Source: Pseudodesulfovibrio sp. S3
GTDB lineage: Bacteria > Desulfobacterota > Desulfovibrionia > Desulfovibrionales > Desulfovibrionaceae
Direction of reading: 5' to 3'
DNA length: 64,000 bases
Assembly: GCF_004025585.1 (NCBI RefSeq)
Contig: NZ_QTZO01000006.1
Span: 62,001 to 126,000 of the forward strand
The translations under genes were made by a program, and so were the position numbers. Below the pieces are notes generated by a model. That model made no database searches and was not told the DNA's origin. It saw nothing but the letters and a program-made list of their open reading frames with translations. Below, piece by piece: positions 54,051-62,757 of this stretch; within the stretch, counting starts at the first letter, position 1, and each line of letters opens with the position of its first letter.

Positions 54051-54338
54051 TTAATTATCGAGCGCTGTTGTTACCGCTTTGATGCCCTCAAGGAGAGATT
54101 TTCGTTTGTTCTTACTCTTGGTCATGCTGGCAATCCTCAGAAGCAGATCCAGGGAATCTGCTGCTAATGCGTCGAGGTGCCTAGGAGAGCGTTTTTTTAT
54201 CATGTCGATGTCAAGGTAGAGTTGCTTTACACTCAAAGTTTGACTTTTCTTTCCCTTAACCAGTTCCTCAATCGCGGCCTTTGTCATCTTCATGGTCCCT
54301 CCGTCAGCTTCAGTGTCGATTTGACTTTTACGAGCCAT
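54051..54338 (-). CDS. Small hypothetical protein
   Basis: The 95-residue basic protein (MARKSQIDTEADGGTMKMTK ... SLLEGIKAVTTALDN) is predicted helical. I chose the ATG at 54338, which lies 17 bases from the divergent gene at 54355; longer frames would run through that gene. A DNA-binding or antitoxin-like role is possible but not recognised. Confidence 0.55.
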   Translation of the reverse strand: MARKSQIDTEADGGTMKMTKAAIEELVKGKKSQTLSVKQLYLDIDMIKKRSPRHLDALAADSLDLLLRIASMTKSKNKRKSLLEGIKAVTTALDN

Positions 54339-54354
54339 TATTGTATTATAACAT

Positions 54355-54561
54355 ATGAAAATAATAGGATTAAGTGCAACAAGCCGTGCTTGCGTATACG
54401 GCGATCTGCTCCACTCCGAAGACGGCGAAATCTTCGTCTTCAGGGATGCCATCATAACCAAGCTCGGCTTGCTGTTTCTTGTCGAATACAACAATAAACT
54501 GATATTCCTATCGCTAGAAGAAGTGGTCGAGGAAATCATCTGCAAGGAATGGAAAGAATAG
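54355..54561 (+). CDS. Small protein preceding the C39-like protein
   Basis: The 68-residue protein (MKIIGLSATSRACVYGDLLH) has mostly beta-type hydrophobic alternation and no recognised family. Its end overlaps the next start by 13 bases, so the two are translated together. Real but of unknown function. Confidence 0.6.
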   Translation: MKIIGLSATSRACVYGDLLHSEDGEIFVFRDAIITKLGLLFLVEYNNKLIFLSLEEVVEEIICKEWKE

Positions 54562-54947
54562 TTCAGGAAGACGCCACCGGTTGTGGCCTTGCGTGCGTGG
54601 CAATGGTGGCAGGAGCGACCTATGCCGAGGTCCGTCGGGTTGCCGTGGACTTATTGGGGTTCGACACTTACGGGCCATTTTACACGCATAATTACGATCT
54701 TAGGTGTCTGCTAGCAGAGTATGGCTACACCCTGTCTCGGTATACTCCCTTTAAGTCTTATGCTCCCATTGGGCCACTGAGCATTTTGGAGATCGAGAGG
54801 ACCGGGGAAAACAACCATTGGGTTCTGCTCGTAAAATGTGGACTGGATATGTTCGTGCTTGATCCTGCGCAGCATATTACGACGACAAGGCGGCGGGATT
54901 GGAATCGGCTGAAGGTCGAAAGCTATATGAATGTCAAGAGGCTGTGA
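54549..54947 (+). CDS. Peptidase C39-like (papain-fold) protein
   Basis: The 132-residue product begins MERIVQEDATGCGLACVAMV, with the oxyanion Gln (6) and nucleophile Cys12 of the C39 fold. His97 lies in GENNHWVLLV and Asp105 in MFVLDP, so all catalytic positions appear present. C39 domains normally sit on bacteriocin ABC exporters; here the domain is free-standing, with no exporter nearby. It may process a peptide encoded nearby or act as a toxin-like hydrolase. Confidence 0.7.
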   Translation: MERIVQEDATGCGLACVAMVAGATYAEVRRVAVDLLGFDTYGPFYTHNYDLRCLLAEYGYTLSRYTPFKSYAPIGPLSILEIERTGENNHWVLLVKCGLDMFVLDPAQHITTTRRRDWNRLKVESYMNVKRL

Positions 54948-54949
54948 GA

Positions 54950-54985
54950 AATGAGAAAGGGAGGCTCAAGCCTCCCTTTCTCATT
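54950..54985. terminator. Bidirectional terminator
   Basis: A perfect 17-bp stem AATGAGAAAGGGAGGCT / AGCCTCCCTTTCTCATT with a two-base loop separates convergent genes. Confidence 0.85.
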
Positions 54986-55598
54986 AGTCGTAGATGGCGT
55001 CCAGAACGCCTTGGAGCTTGTCTTGGTGGAGCGGCACCGTGCCCAGAGGGAATTGCACGGCTATCGGCCCCCAGGCGTCGTAATCAACATAAGATAGCGA
55101 GAACGTCTCGCCGTCTGTGTTGATCGTCCATTGGAAGGTTGCGATGCTGCCCGTCGGGGCCAGCTTTTGGCAGGCTGCTTCAAGCAGAGCTTTATCCACT
55201 TCCGCGCGAGGCGCTGAGCCTTCCCCGGACACAGCTTCATGGACTTGCTGGTATTCCGGCTCAGGCAATATGGCTTCGGCAAACGGTTGGAATACGTCAG
55301 GCGTTATGCCCAGGTAAGCGGAGTTCAGGATGTTGCTGACATAATTGTCGTGTAGGGTTTGGGAAATCCTGCCGGAGAACTCAACTACTCGTACCTTTTT
55401 GTCCGTTTCAAATGCTTCCCACTTCGGGCCATCAAAGCTGGCATCAAAGGCCGGGCCAATGGTTGTGGTCGGATACCCATTCATGGTCCCGTCTTTGACG
55501 AGATCAACGTCATTCTGGAAGCATCCGGCCAGTGCCAGAAGAGCCACTACCAAGATTGGGATAAAGATAGCATTGTTTCGCTTCTGAATTATCTTCAT
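54984..55598 (-). CDS. Putative lipoprotein
   Basis: The 204-residue product has a lipoprotein signal (MKIIQKRNNAIFIPILVVAL, lipobox LAGC, Cys26) and then a soluble domain (VRVVEFSGRISQTL, VPLHQDKLQGVLDAIYD). Function unknown. It follows the small membrane protein gene with only one base between, so the two are co-translated. Confidence 0.7.
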   Translation of the reverse strand: MKIIQKRNNAIFIPILVVALLALAGCFQNDVDLVKDGTMNGYPTTTIGPAFDASFDGPKWEAFETDKKVRVVEFSGRISQTLHDNYVSNILNSAYLGITPDVFQPFAEAILPEPEYQQVHEAVSGEGSAPRAEVDKALLEAACQKLAPTGSIATFQWTINTDGETFSLSYVDYDAWGPIAVQFPLGTVPLHQDKLQGVLDAIYD

Positions 55599-55599
55599 C

Positions 55600-55890
55600 T
55601 TATGCCCCCTGTACTATGTAGAGGACAGCTCCGGTGATCGCGCTGGTCACGCAGAACACGATGATGGCGTTCATCCAGCTAAATGCCTGTTCGCCTACCG
55701 GAAGCTCTTTCCTGGCCTTAATTCCCGCGTAGATGTGGACGGCAATCGCCGTGAGCGGGATGAAGCTCAGTGCGCCCATGATCAGGCCCTTAACGAGCTT
55801 GCCGTACCCGGCGAAATACATACCGCCGAATAGAAGTCCCATCCAACTGAATCCTTGTTTTGGGGCTGCCCCTGCACTTGTCTCTGCCAT
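55600..55890 (-). CDS. Small inner-membrane protein
   Basis: The 96-residue protein has three hydrophobic segments (about 14-27, 32-55, 70-93) and an aromatic-rich start GFSWMGLLFGGMYFAGYG. Unknown family; similar short proteins carry a GFSWxGxxFGxxY start. Paired with the lipoprotein gene. Confidence 0.65.
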   Translation of the reverse strand: MAETSAGAAPKQGFSWMGLLFGGMYFAGYGKLVKGLIMGALSFIPLTAIAVHIYAGIKARKELPVGEQAFSWMNAIIVFCVTSAITGAVLYIVQGA

Positions 55891-55966
55891 CGCTCCTCCG
55901 TCGGGTGTGAATTGAGATTCTGCACTGGATTATGGTCAGACCGTCTATCCAAAGCTCAACCAATGT

Positions 55967-55991
55967 AGAGTATACTCTGTAGTAGTATAAT
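55967..55991 (+). promoter_or_regulatory. Operator palindrome and -10 of the XRE gene
   Basis: AGAGTATACTCT (55967-55978) is a perfect 12-base palindrome placed where the -35 of TATAAT (55986-55991) should be. It lies between divergent genes. Autorepression by the XRE protein is the simplest reading. Confidence 0.6.
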
Positions 55992-56035
55992 CAACAAGTC
56001 AAGCACTGTGCGAGGTACTGAAAAAGGAGTTTCAT

Positions 56036-56284
56036 GTGCCTACAAAGAGCTTGAATGATTACTCGGAAGCAGAGCGGACCCTGATGGCTGAATTTGGCGA
56101 GAGGGTACGCGTATTGAGGGAAAAGGCCGGCCTGTCTCAGGAGGGGCTAGCGGAAGAAGCTGACGCACACAGGACGTATGTCAGCGGTCTAGAACGGGGA
56201 AGGCAGAACATTTCCCTGCTGACGATGAAGAAGTTGGCAGAGGCGTTGTCGGTTGAAATGGTGGAGTTGGTTTCCGGCCTCTAG
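56036..56284 (+). CDS. XRE-family helix-turn-helix regulator
   Basis: The 82-residue product, with a GTG start, has ERVRVLREKAGLSQEGLAEE and RTYVSGLERGRQNISLLTMK, a complete lambda-repressor-type helix-turn-helix. It resembles the short controller proteins of restriction-modification and other accessory systems. AGGAGTTTCAT precedes the GTG. It ends 11 bases before the stop of the convergent recombinase gene. Confidence 0.85.
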   Translation: MPTKSLNDYSEAERTLMAEFGERVRVLREKAGLSQEGLAEEADAHRTYVSGLERGRQNISLLTMKKLAEALSVEMVELVSGL

Positions 56285-56295
56285 GGGCCTCGGCT

Positions 56296-56919
56296 CTAGC
56301 TCAAAATGAGTTCCGCTAGGGGTTGGTTCGCCTCCGGCAGTAAATCGGCGTAGAGGCTGGTCATGTTCAGGCTAGCGTGGCCGAGTTGTTTTTGGACGAA
56401 TCTCAAGCTGTTCGTCTTGGCTAGTAAGTGTGTGGCGTATGTGTGTCGAGCGCAATGAATGGAATAGTGATCAGGTAGCCCTGCGGCTTTGACTGCGTTT
56501 TTGAAAGAAATGCTGAGTGCTGTAGGGGTGAAGTGCTTTCCTGCACGTCCAGCGAACAGAGGGGCGTGGTTATCTGTATCCTGGCCCCACTTCTCTTTTA
56601 GCCGGATAAAGCTGTCGATATGGGCAGCAAGCTTCGTATCGAAGTAGACCACCCTCGGTTTTCCCCGTTTTCCCTTCTTGACGAATAGCGCCCGCTCTGC
56701 ATTGTACTGCTGTACGTCTTTGACCCTCAGGGCCGCGATCTCGTGCACACGTAGTCCGGTTCTGAGAGCCAAATGCACAAGCATATACCGGACGGGCCAA
56801 GTGGTCCGTTTGCGGATCAAATCTGCTTCAGCGCGGGTTATGCAGCATTGGAGAATTTGACCGATTTCGGCCAGCGAAAAGAACTTTTGCCGATTGACTA
56901 AATATTCTGATGTTTTCAT
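56296..56919 (-). CDS. Short tyrosine recombinase (catalytic domain)
   Basis: The 207-residue product has Arg in LRTGLRVHEIAAL, Lys in VKKGKRGKPRV, HCARHTYATHLL (His-x-x-Arg), LGHASLNMT and the nucleophile in TSLYADL, so the active site is complete. The core-binding domain is reduced to about 40 residues, much shorter than XerC/D or phage integrases. Its job is unclear: cassette inversion, dimer resolution or movement of the neighbouring AT-rich genes. Confidence 0.82.
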   Translation of the reverse strand: MKTSEYLVNRQKFFSLAEIGQILQCCITRAEADLIRKRTTWPVRYMLVHLALRTGLRVHEIAALRVKDVQQYNAERALFVKKGKRGKPRVVYFDTKLAAHIDSFIRLKEKWGQDTDNHAPLFAGRAGKHFTPTALSISFKNAVKAAGLPDHYSIHCARHTYATHLLAKTNSLRFVQKQLGHASLNMTSLYADLLPEANQPLAELILS

Positions 56920-57012
56920 ATAAAAGCATAGCAAATTTTTATGATAATGTCAATTTTCATAAAATTTTGCTTTACAGATAGTCTTTATGGAAGAGAAAAA
57001 TCATTTCATTGG

Positions 57013-57687
57013 CTATATGGCAGCAACTACTGCCTCTCTGAGCAAATCTCTTTTTACTAAGCTTTTGCAATCAACTATCTTGATGTGCCCAGAGTTAGAG
57101 GCGATTAGTTTAGCTGTCGATGATATGTCTACAAAAGATATAGTCGCTGAAGCAATAGTATATTTTTGAAAGTAATCTTTTGCATTGTTACGTACATCGC
57201 TTGAACTTTTAATAATCATTTCAGCTTGAGTGTCATTTGATAGGCTTATGTCTTTGCACTTAATGATTCTTACTCGTATTCTTATGCCTATATTTTCAAA
57301 ATAAGTAATTAATCGTGGTATGTTCATTAACTGTTGTGCAATTTCTGTTTCATAGTTAGTTATTTTCCCTAGATGGTTTATAAGCCCAAGAAGCTTGCGT
57401 GGTGGATCGTATATTTCAATAAAGCCGTAGTCGTTTCGTATCTGAAAAGTGGTATGAACAAATGTTTCAATCGGAATAGTTGTTATATTCCCATTGTAAT
57501 CTACAACACTTTCTATCATATGAATTTTTTCAGTGAACTTTGCCTCAATAACATTCTTATTAAGTTCATATAAGGTGAACCCTTGATCTTCGCTATTAGA
57601 AAATTTATGAAGAAGGATTGCGTTTCCTATCTCCTCAAGGCTTCGTTGGCTGCGAAATGATAGCCATCTATATGATTGGCTTTGCAT
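57013..57687 (-). CDS. Third gene of an unrecognised three-gene cassette
   Basis: The 224-residue protein (MQSQSYRWLSFRSQRSLEEI) has no signal or membrane segment and alternates beta-like segments (FTLYELNKNVIEAKFTEKI, FIEIYDPPRKLLG) with a C-terminal IKIVDCKSLVKRDLLREAV. No family recognised. It overlaps the preceding gene by 20 bases, so it is translated with it. Base composition is far more A+T-rich than the chromosome. Confidence 0.75.
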   Translation of the reverse strand: MQSQSYRWLSFRSQRSLEEIGNAILLHKFSNSEDQGFTLYELNKNVIEAKFTEKIHMIESVVDYNGNITTIPIETFVHTTFQIRNDYGFIEIYDPPRKLLGLINHLGKITNYETEIAQQLMNIPRLITYFENIGIRIRVRIIKCKDISLSNDTQAEMIIKSSSDVRNNAKDYFQKYTIASATISFVDISSTAKLIASNSGHIKIVDCKSLVKRDLLREAVVAAI

Positions 57688-58777
57688 TGTGTTGCTCTTC
57701 TCGTATTGAGGAATACACCCTTTGGGCAGTATTTTCGATTAGTCGAAGATATTGAGTTTTTTCGTGTGGTTTTAGTTGTTTGCGGTTTTGAGTGTACCCC
57801 TGGTCTAGTCCCGTATATACGCCGAGTACATTGTATCTAAAATGGGTACAGTCTTTGGCGTTGTGAAATTGAGCTTCAAACTCAAGCTTACTTCTTGGAG
57901 TTGATTGCTTCTCTGCGGTCCACCTAATGCTGGTGATGTAAAAGCCGCTTTGAGCTAGGGATTGAAATTCTTTTGAGGAGAGAAGAGACTCGCCTTTAAG
58001 TATCGCGTTCTCCACTATTCCGACTAGCTCCTGTTCTGCTGCGGAGTAATCATCATCGGAGGAAGCGTCATCATCCGTTGTGTTTGTTGTGTCAGCGTGG
58101 TTGACGTTAATTTTGGTAACTCCGTGCAACTTGTAGCCTTCGATGCTGGATATCAGACGTTTGAAAAAATCGGAGCGTATTTCGTGAGAAGGAATGCCAG
58201 AAAAATCGAGGGATTCTTTTTCCATAGGACCCGTTTTCTGCTGTTCAATTTTGTCAATGATTGTATCAACAATATCATGTACTCGGTCATTTGCAGGATG
58301 GCGTATTTTAGTTTTTCCATCTACTATCTCTATCTCAATCTTTGCTTCTTTATGAGTCCTCTGTCGAAGTCTTGTCATCGATCTGTCAATTTCTGTGTAT
58401 TGGACGTCAATGATGACTTTATTGTCTATGATCGCCATAGAATATGCTTCATTATTATTGTCGCGTGCTAATTTCAGAGATTCAAACGCATTGTCGATCT
58501 CTTCTTTCTTTACCACTTCACTCAAAGATGTCGATGCCGTTTTTTCTGATCTTGCTGATGAGGAAACGGTTTCTATAAGATGGGTATAGTCATTATAGTC
58601 ATGTGGCAATGATGAAATATAATCTACCAGATGCTCTCTATTAGCTTCTTCCGACACAATAATTCCTCTTCCTCTCAGTATCTCAACCAAAAGGTTGATT
58701 GTAACTCTTTTTTTTGTTGAGTATAGAGCGTCATAAATATCTGCATCTGACGCATAAAATAAAGAATTATTATTCAT
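57668..58777 (-). CDS. Second gene of the three-gene cassette, SAP/HeH-like N terminus
   Basis: The 369-residue product has residues about 10-55 (ADIYDALYSTKKRVTINLLV, then ILRGRGIIVSEEANREHLVD) resembling a short helix-extended-helix or SAP-type nucleic-acid-binding module. An acidic linker (TDDDASSDDDY) at about 234-245 precedes a C-terminal domain (SGFYITSIRWTAEK, RYNVLGVYTGL). The overall family is not recognised. It overlaps both neighbours and is of the same unusual composition. Confidence 0.75.
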   Translation of the reverse strand: MNNNSLFYASDADIYDALYSTKKRVTINLLVEILRGRGIIVSEEANREHLVDYISSLPHDYNDYTHLIETVSSSARSEKTASTSLSEVVKKEEIDNAFESLKLARDNNNEAYSMAIIDNKVIIDVQYTEIDRSMTRLRQRTHKEAKIEIEIVDGKTKIRHPANDRVHDIVDTIIDKIEQQKTGPMEKESLDFSGIPSHEIRSDFFKRLISSIEGYKLHGVTKINVNHADTTNTTDDDASSDDDYSAAEQELVGIVENAILKGESLLSSKEFQSLAQSGFYITSIRWTAEKQSTPRSKLEFEAQFHNAKDCTHFRYNVLGVYTGLDQGYTQNRKQLKPHEKTQYLRLIENTAQRVYSSIREEQHNAKPII

Positions 58778-59753
58778 ACCGCATCCCTATCTCTACTGTT
58801 GAGTAGCTTGTAACAATATTAGTTATTCTGCGTAACGAAATAGACTTTATTTTTTGTGCGAAAAAATCATCATTTCTCATGCTAATATAATCTTTAACCG
58901 CATTTTCAAACATTACATTTGCAATAGGTGATGCGTTTGGTAAGTTGATCATTATTTTTTTAGATTCGTTTAATAGTTGGTAAGTGCATAAATAATCAAT
59001 TAGATAAATAAACTCTTCCTTCGTATTCCCAGGAGTTCTCATGTAAACGGATATTCCAAATCCTTTTGATGCATCTCCGTCAATATTGTAGCGCATTATT
59101 TGCCATGGGCCTGTCAGCATCTCCAGCGTTGCCGGGTGGCTAACAGGGGCGTGCGCGTGTTTGAGTCTTGAGGTGGTAGGGTAGTAAAATGAACAGTTTT
59201 GGCTATCAGGTATCTTGGTGCAGTCCTCTGCGCCTCTCAGGGTTGCAATGTCATTGGTGACAGTTTTTAGGTAACAAATGTCGTAGGGGGAGAGCACGAA
59301 AATTTTATTTTTAGGTGCTATATTAACTCGTCGCATTGCCTTGTCGAGCAATTGACCAAATTCTAAGTCGTACCCTCCGTCATGGTTATATATGAAGAGA
59401 AGCCCAAAAACTTCATAGTTTTCAGGCGGAGCGTACAGTGTTTGCCATTCGCCACTTACCTTTGCGCACTCGATAGCCATGTCTAGGCTTTGGATCGCTC
59501 CGCAAATCTGGTCCCGTGTGATCGATCCTTTTTTGTAGCTTTTGAGATCGGTATTTATACAGGATATACTGTTTCGGTATGGCTCAATATAATGAAAAAC
59601 TACATCACTAGGATGTGTTTTTTTACTGTGCTTTTGGGGGCAAACGCATTTCCAGTCTACATTCATCGGTCCTTTAGTAGTCCACTTGAATTGCTTAAAA
59701 ATATGGCTAGAAATGTCCTCTGCCATTATTGCAATATTAGCTGTTTCACTCAT
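58770..59753 (-). CDS. First gene of the three-gene cassette, possible PD-(D/E)XK nuclease-like protein
   Basis: The 327-residue product has HPSDVVFHYIEPYR and then ISCINTDLKSYKKG: Asp50 followed by Asp69-Leu-Lys71 on adjacent predicted strands, the spacing of a PD-(D/E)XK core. ITRDQICGAIQSLDMAIECA follows as a helix. The rest (about 110-327) is unrecognised. A nuclease role is inference from this pattern only. It overlaps the second gene by 8 bases and is preceded by a 307-base AT-rich divergent region. Confidence 0.7.
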   Translation of the reverse strand: MSETANIAIMAEDISSHIFKQFKWTTKGPMNVDWKCVCPQKHSKKTHPSDVVFHYIEPYRNSISCINTDLKSYKKGSITRDQICGAIQSLDMAIECAKVSGEWQTLYAPPENYEVFGLLFIYNHDGGYDLEFGQLLDKAMRRVNIAPKNKIFVLSPYDICYLKTVTNDIATLRGAEDCTKIPDSQNCSFYYPTTSRLKHAHAPVSHPATLEMLTGPWQIMRYNIDGDASKGFGISVYMRTPGNTKEEFIYLIDYLCTYQLLNESKKIMINLPNASPIANVMFENAVKDYISMRNDDFFAQKIKSISLRRITNIVTSYSTVEIGMRYE

Positions 59754-60061
59754 TGTGCATCCCGTTTATTCTCATTTAAATTTGTGTGTGTAATGTCAGT
59801 CTGTTGATTTGAATTGTTTGCAAGTGTGCTGAGACGAAGAGTCCAATTTTATTAAATATATATCCTGTTTTTAGTATTTTGTAAATGAGATATCGAGAAT
59901 AGAGTTGGAGGTTTAGAGGTTTTGACAAGTATGGATGTTGAGTTTATCTCGCTGAATTATTTAGAGTATTGCGTAATATTCGTTACAGTTTAGCAAGAGG
60001 CCAAATTGGTACTCAAGGTCTTTGTTGAAGTGATTAAAAATTTTCCGTAAGCTAATAAGTT
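59754..60061. promoter_or_regulatory. AT-rich divergent control region
   Basis: It holds the promoters of the three-gene cassette (minus) and the 276-residue gene (plus). TTGACA near 59923 with TATCTC 17 bases on could serve the plus gene. No gene is present. Confidence 0.35.
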
Positions 60062-60892
60062 ATGAAGCTCAAAATAGAAGAAAATAGTTCTGCGGATTAT
60101 ATTTCGGCCCGAATTAAGAGCACGATCTTGTATCCAAAAACAACAAAAGCTAATGACAAGCTTTCCCGAGACGAAGAACAGTCTAGAGGGCGAGAGAGAG
60201 CATTTTGGTCGTTTTATTTGGGCAGCTTGTCAGACGATGATGTTATGAAAATTATGACTCCAAGCCTTGTGAGGTTTTTAAATGAGAGTGATTCGTTGGA
60301 CAGCTATAATAAAAAGTGGGATGCGTGCAAAAAAAAGATATATACAGTCTACTCTTTGATGAGGTTGATATACTCCGGAACATATTATCAGGGTCAGCCG
60401 ATGAGCTATTTGGCAGCTGTTGAGAAGTATGTTGATCGCGCAATACATGAGTATGTGAGTGCCCCAGAGCTCGTTGAAAGTGGTGTTTTTGGCAACGAGA
60501 CCTGTGATGAGCTTGCAAGAATACCAGAAGATAGGAAATATAAGATCAATACTAGCTCAGTAAAAAATCATTGGAACGAATTGCGAGAAGTGGCTCATAT
60601 CTGCACAGCTTGGTATTCAGTGAAGCCAGGTGGCGCTGAGAGCAATTCAGAACGCCGTGTTCGACTGCTGGAGGTGCTGAGGCTAGCGAGTGCGCTGTAT
60701 GATTTCGGAACCAAGCATGTTGTTCCCAAGAGTCGTGGAGCGCTCCTTGATCCAGCAACGACATGGACTCTCCCTGATAGCTTTGACAGCTTTGGCCTTT
60801 GGGATGATGCGCTTATTTTGCTAAGCCGCTCAGACTTCGAGTTTTATTCCGTCAATTGTTTTTTCCTTGATCAGATGGAAGGGCTTGATTGA
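60062..60892 (+). CDS. Hypothetical protein divergent from the three-gene cassette
   Basis: The 276-residue soluble, mostly helical protein (MKLKIEENSSADYISARIKS; LRLASALYDFGTKHVVPKSR) belongs to no family I recognise. Its composition is like the cassette and it shares its control region. It may be a fourth component or separate cargo. Confidence 0.65.
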   Translation: MKLKIEENSSADYISARIKSTILYPKTTKANDKLSRDEEQSRGRERAFWSFYLGSLSDDDVMKIMTPSLVRFLNESDSLDSYNKKWDACKKKIYTVYSLMRLIYSGTYYQGQPMSYLAAVEKYVDRAIHEYVSAPELVESGVFGNETCDELARIPEDRKYKINTSSVKNHWNELREVAHICTAWYSVKPGGAESNSERRVRLLEVLRLASALYDFGTKHVVPKSRGALLDPATTWTLPDSFDSFGLWDDALILLSRSDFEFYSVNCFFLDQMEGLD

Positions 60893-60960
60893 ACAGAATC
60901 GTCTGGACTAATTCAGATTAACTTTTTTTAGTACTTTCCTCCTTGCCTTATCGTTAAGGC

Positions 60961-61200
60961 ATGAAGGACGGACATCCCACTTATACACGCATAGAGCGGA
61001 GCCATTGGCTCAAGATGGGACAGGCAATGAGTATGCTCAATGTCTGCCGTGATACCATGCGCTCTTATTGTGTGCAGGGGCTTGTCCGAGCGGAAAAGCT
61101 TCCGTCTGGTCATTGGCGAATAGAGCAAGGGAGCATTGAGCAACTCTTGCAATGCAGAGATGAGTTGATTGTTGAACACTTGCGGAGACTTATGCTATGA
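60961..61200 (+). CDS. Excisionase-type helix-turn-helix protein
   Basis: The 79-residue product has MGQAMSMLNVCRDTMRSYCV and LVRAEKLPSGHWRIEQGSIE, a MerR/HTH_17-type DNA-binding fold as in excisionases. It overlaps the integrase by 4 bases (ATGA), so the two are co-expressed. It would bias the integrase towards excision. Confidence 0.8.
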   Translation: MKDGHPTYTRIERSHWLKMGQAMSMLNVCRDTMRSYCVQGLVRAEKLPSGHWRIEQGSIEQLLQCRDELIVEHLRRLML

Positions 61201-62207
61201 AAGTAGGCATAATGGGACTCCGTAAGCCCTTTAAAAGAGGTAACAAGTGGTACTATGAAATCAACCGGAAACGGATGAGCCTTCGTACCTCGAAAAAGTC
61301 TGAAGCCATGCAGCTCTTTGCTGAGATTGTCCGGCTATATCAATCCGGTCGTCTTGAAGAGCTGAAGCAAGAGGAATGCAAGGTTTCTCTTGGGCAGTTT
61401 GAAGACGAATACCTTGTTTGGGCTGAGTCTACCCAAGAGCCGAAGACATTTCAGGCCAACCGGCTTGCGCTGCGTAAGCTGCTAGAGGTTGAGAAGCGTT
61501 CGGTTCAGTTGGAGGGCTTAGGGTTCAGGTCGTTGGACAACCTCGTTGCCAAGTGTAAGGGCAATAGTCTGAAGTCAACGACAATCAATAACTACATCCG
61601 GCACATTCGAGCTGTCTTCAACAAGGCCGTTGATTGGGATTACGTGAAAGAGAATCCCTTCAAAGGCTACAAAGAGTTGAGGGCTGCCAAGCGGCCACCC
61701 GCGTTCCTTTCCGCACAGGAATGCACGAATCTCATCAAATCCATAGAGGATACAGAACTTCGCCGTTTTGTGATTGCTTTGCTGTACACAGGGCGGCGCA
61801 GGGGAGAGCTGTTTGCGCTTGAATGGGCAGATATCGATTTCGAACGGGATTGCTATCTCGTTCGCAAGAGTAAGACTCATTTGGCAAAGCGTTATCCAAT
61901 GCATCCTGAGTTCCGTGCAGTCCTGAAATCCTTCGATGACCGCCAGGGGCGTGTTTTTAAGCATTGGGTACACCCGGACACATTAACCGGGCTTGTGAAG
62001 CAGGCTTTGGTTGATGCCGGGCATCCTGACATGCGTTTGCACGACCTTCGACACACGTTCGCGTCGAATCTGGCGGAGGCAGGTGAATCGCTTCAGGCGA
62101 TCGGTGAGCTATTGGGGCACACCGACAAACGGACTACGGAGATTTATGCTCATTTATCTGATCATCATCTCCGGGCGTCGCTGAATCGTTTGAAGCTGGA
62201 TGTCTAA
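61197..62207 (+). CDS. int: Tyrosine integrase of the 13.5-kb element
   Basis: The 336-residue product has an N-terminal arm-binding part (MGLRKPFKRGNKWYYEINRK) and a core-binding domain at about 65-150. The catalytic domain has Arg in YTGRRRGELFAL, Lys in KSKTH, HDLRHTFASNL, LLGHTDKRTTE and Tyr in IYAHLSDH. All active-site residues are present. It lies 640 bases from att4, and the TGCGTACA repeats near both ends are its probable arm sites. It could also act in trans on the two small elements. Confidence 0.93.
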   Translation: MKVGIMGLRKPFKRGNKWYYEINRKRMSLRTSKKSEAMQLFAEIVRLYQSGRLEELKQEECKVSLGQFEDEYLVWAESTQEPKTFQANRLALRKLLEVEKRSVQLEGLGFRSLDNLVAKCKGNSLKSTTINNYIRHIRAVFNKAVDWDYVKENPFKGYKELRAAKRPPAFLSAQECTNLIKSIEDTELRRFVIALLYTGRRRGELFALEWADIDFERDCYLVRKSKTHLAKRYPMHPEFRAVLKSFDDRQGRVFKHWVHPDTLTGLVKQALVDAGHPDMRLHDLRHTFASNLAEAGESLQAIGELLGHTDKRTTEIYAHLSDHHLRASLNRLKLDV

Positions 62208-62223
62208 TCGAAAGGAGAATGGT

Positions 62224-62736
62224 ATGAAAGTCGGATTATTGGGATGTGGAGTTAAAAGTGCACGAGCAGTAGATGAAGCAGTCGCATATTATTCTCTTGG
62301 CTTCTTTGAGGACGAGAGTCAATTTGATGTGTTGTGTTGGCCACAAAGCGGATTAAGAATTGATATGTTCGAACGGCTAGTCATCGTCGTAGACATCTTT
62401 GATTATGGTAGTTGCGTTATGGGAATTAGAAAGACACGAGACATAAAATCGTTATCGTATTCAAATGTAATTTTGTTTTTTTTACACCCAGAGGCGATGT
62501 TAGATCTGTTTGATGAGGATCGATTTCAGGACGACCTTGACGTCGATTATGATCCCGGAAATCCTCCTGAATATAGGCATCTTGATGCATTGCGAAATGG
62601 CCTTTTGGGGGTGAGATTCGAATATTGCTATGAGTCTTTTGGAGGGGGAAACGGACGGGATATCTTGGCAAATGCGCTTATCAAGTATCTTGATAGTCTT
62701 CAGGACTATTACGAGATGCTTGGTTCTGAGGGCTAA
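62224..62736 (+). CDS. Hypothetical protein downstream of the integrase
   Basis: The 170-residue product starts MKVGLLGCGVKSARAVDEAV and is acidic, with MLDLFDEDRFQDDLDVDYDP. No family recognised. A good AAAGGAG precedes the ATG; an in-frame ATG at 62200 overlaps the integrase stop. It sits between int and the attachment site, a place often held by element-regulation or defence genes. Confidence 0.65.
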   Translation: MKVGLLGCGVKSARAVDEAVAYYSLGFFEDESQFDVLCWPQSGLRIDMFERLVIVVDIFDYGSCVMGIRKTRDIKSLSYSNVILFFLHPEAMLDLFDEDRFQDDLDVDYDPGNPPEYRHLDALRNGLLGVRFEYCYESFGGGNGRDILANALIKYLDSLQDYYEMLGSEG

Positions 62737-62757
62737 CGACAATGAAAGAAGGTCAAG

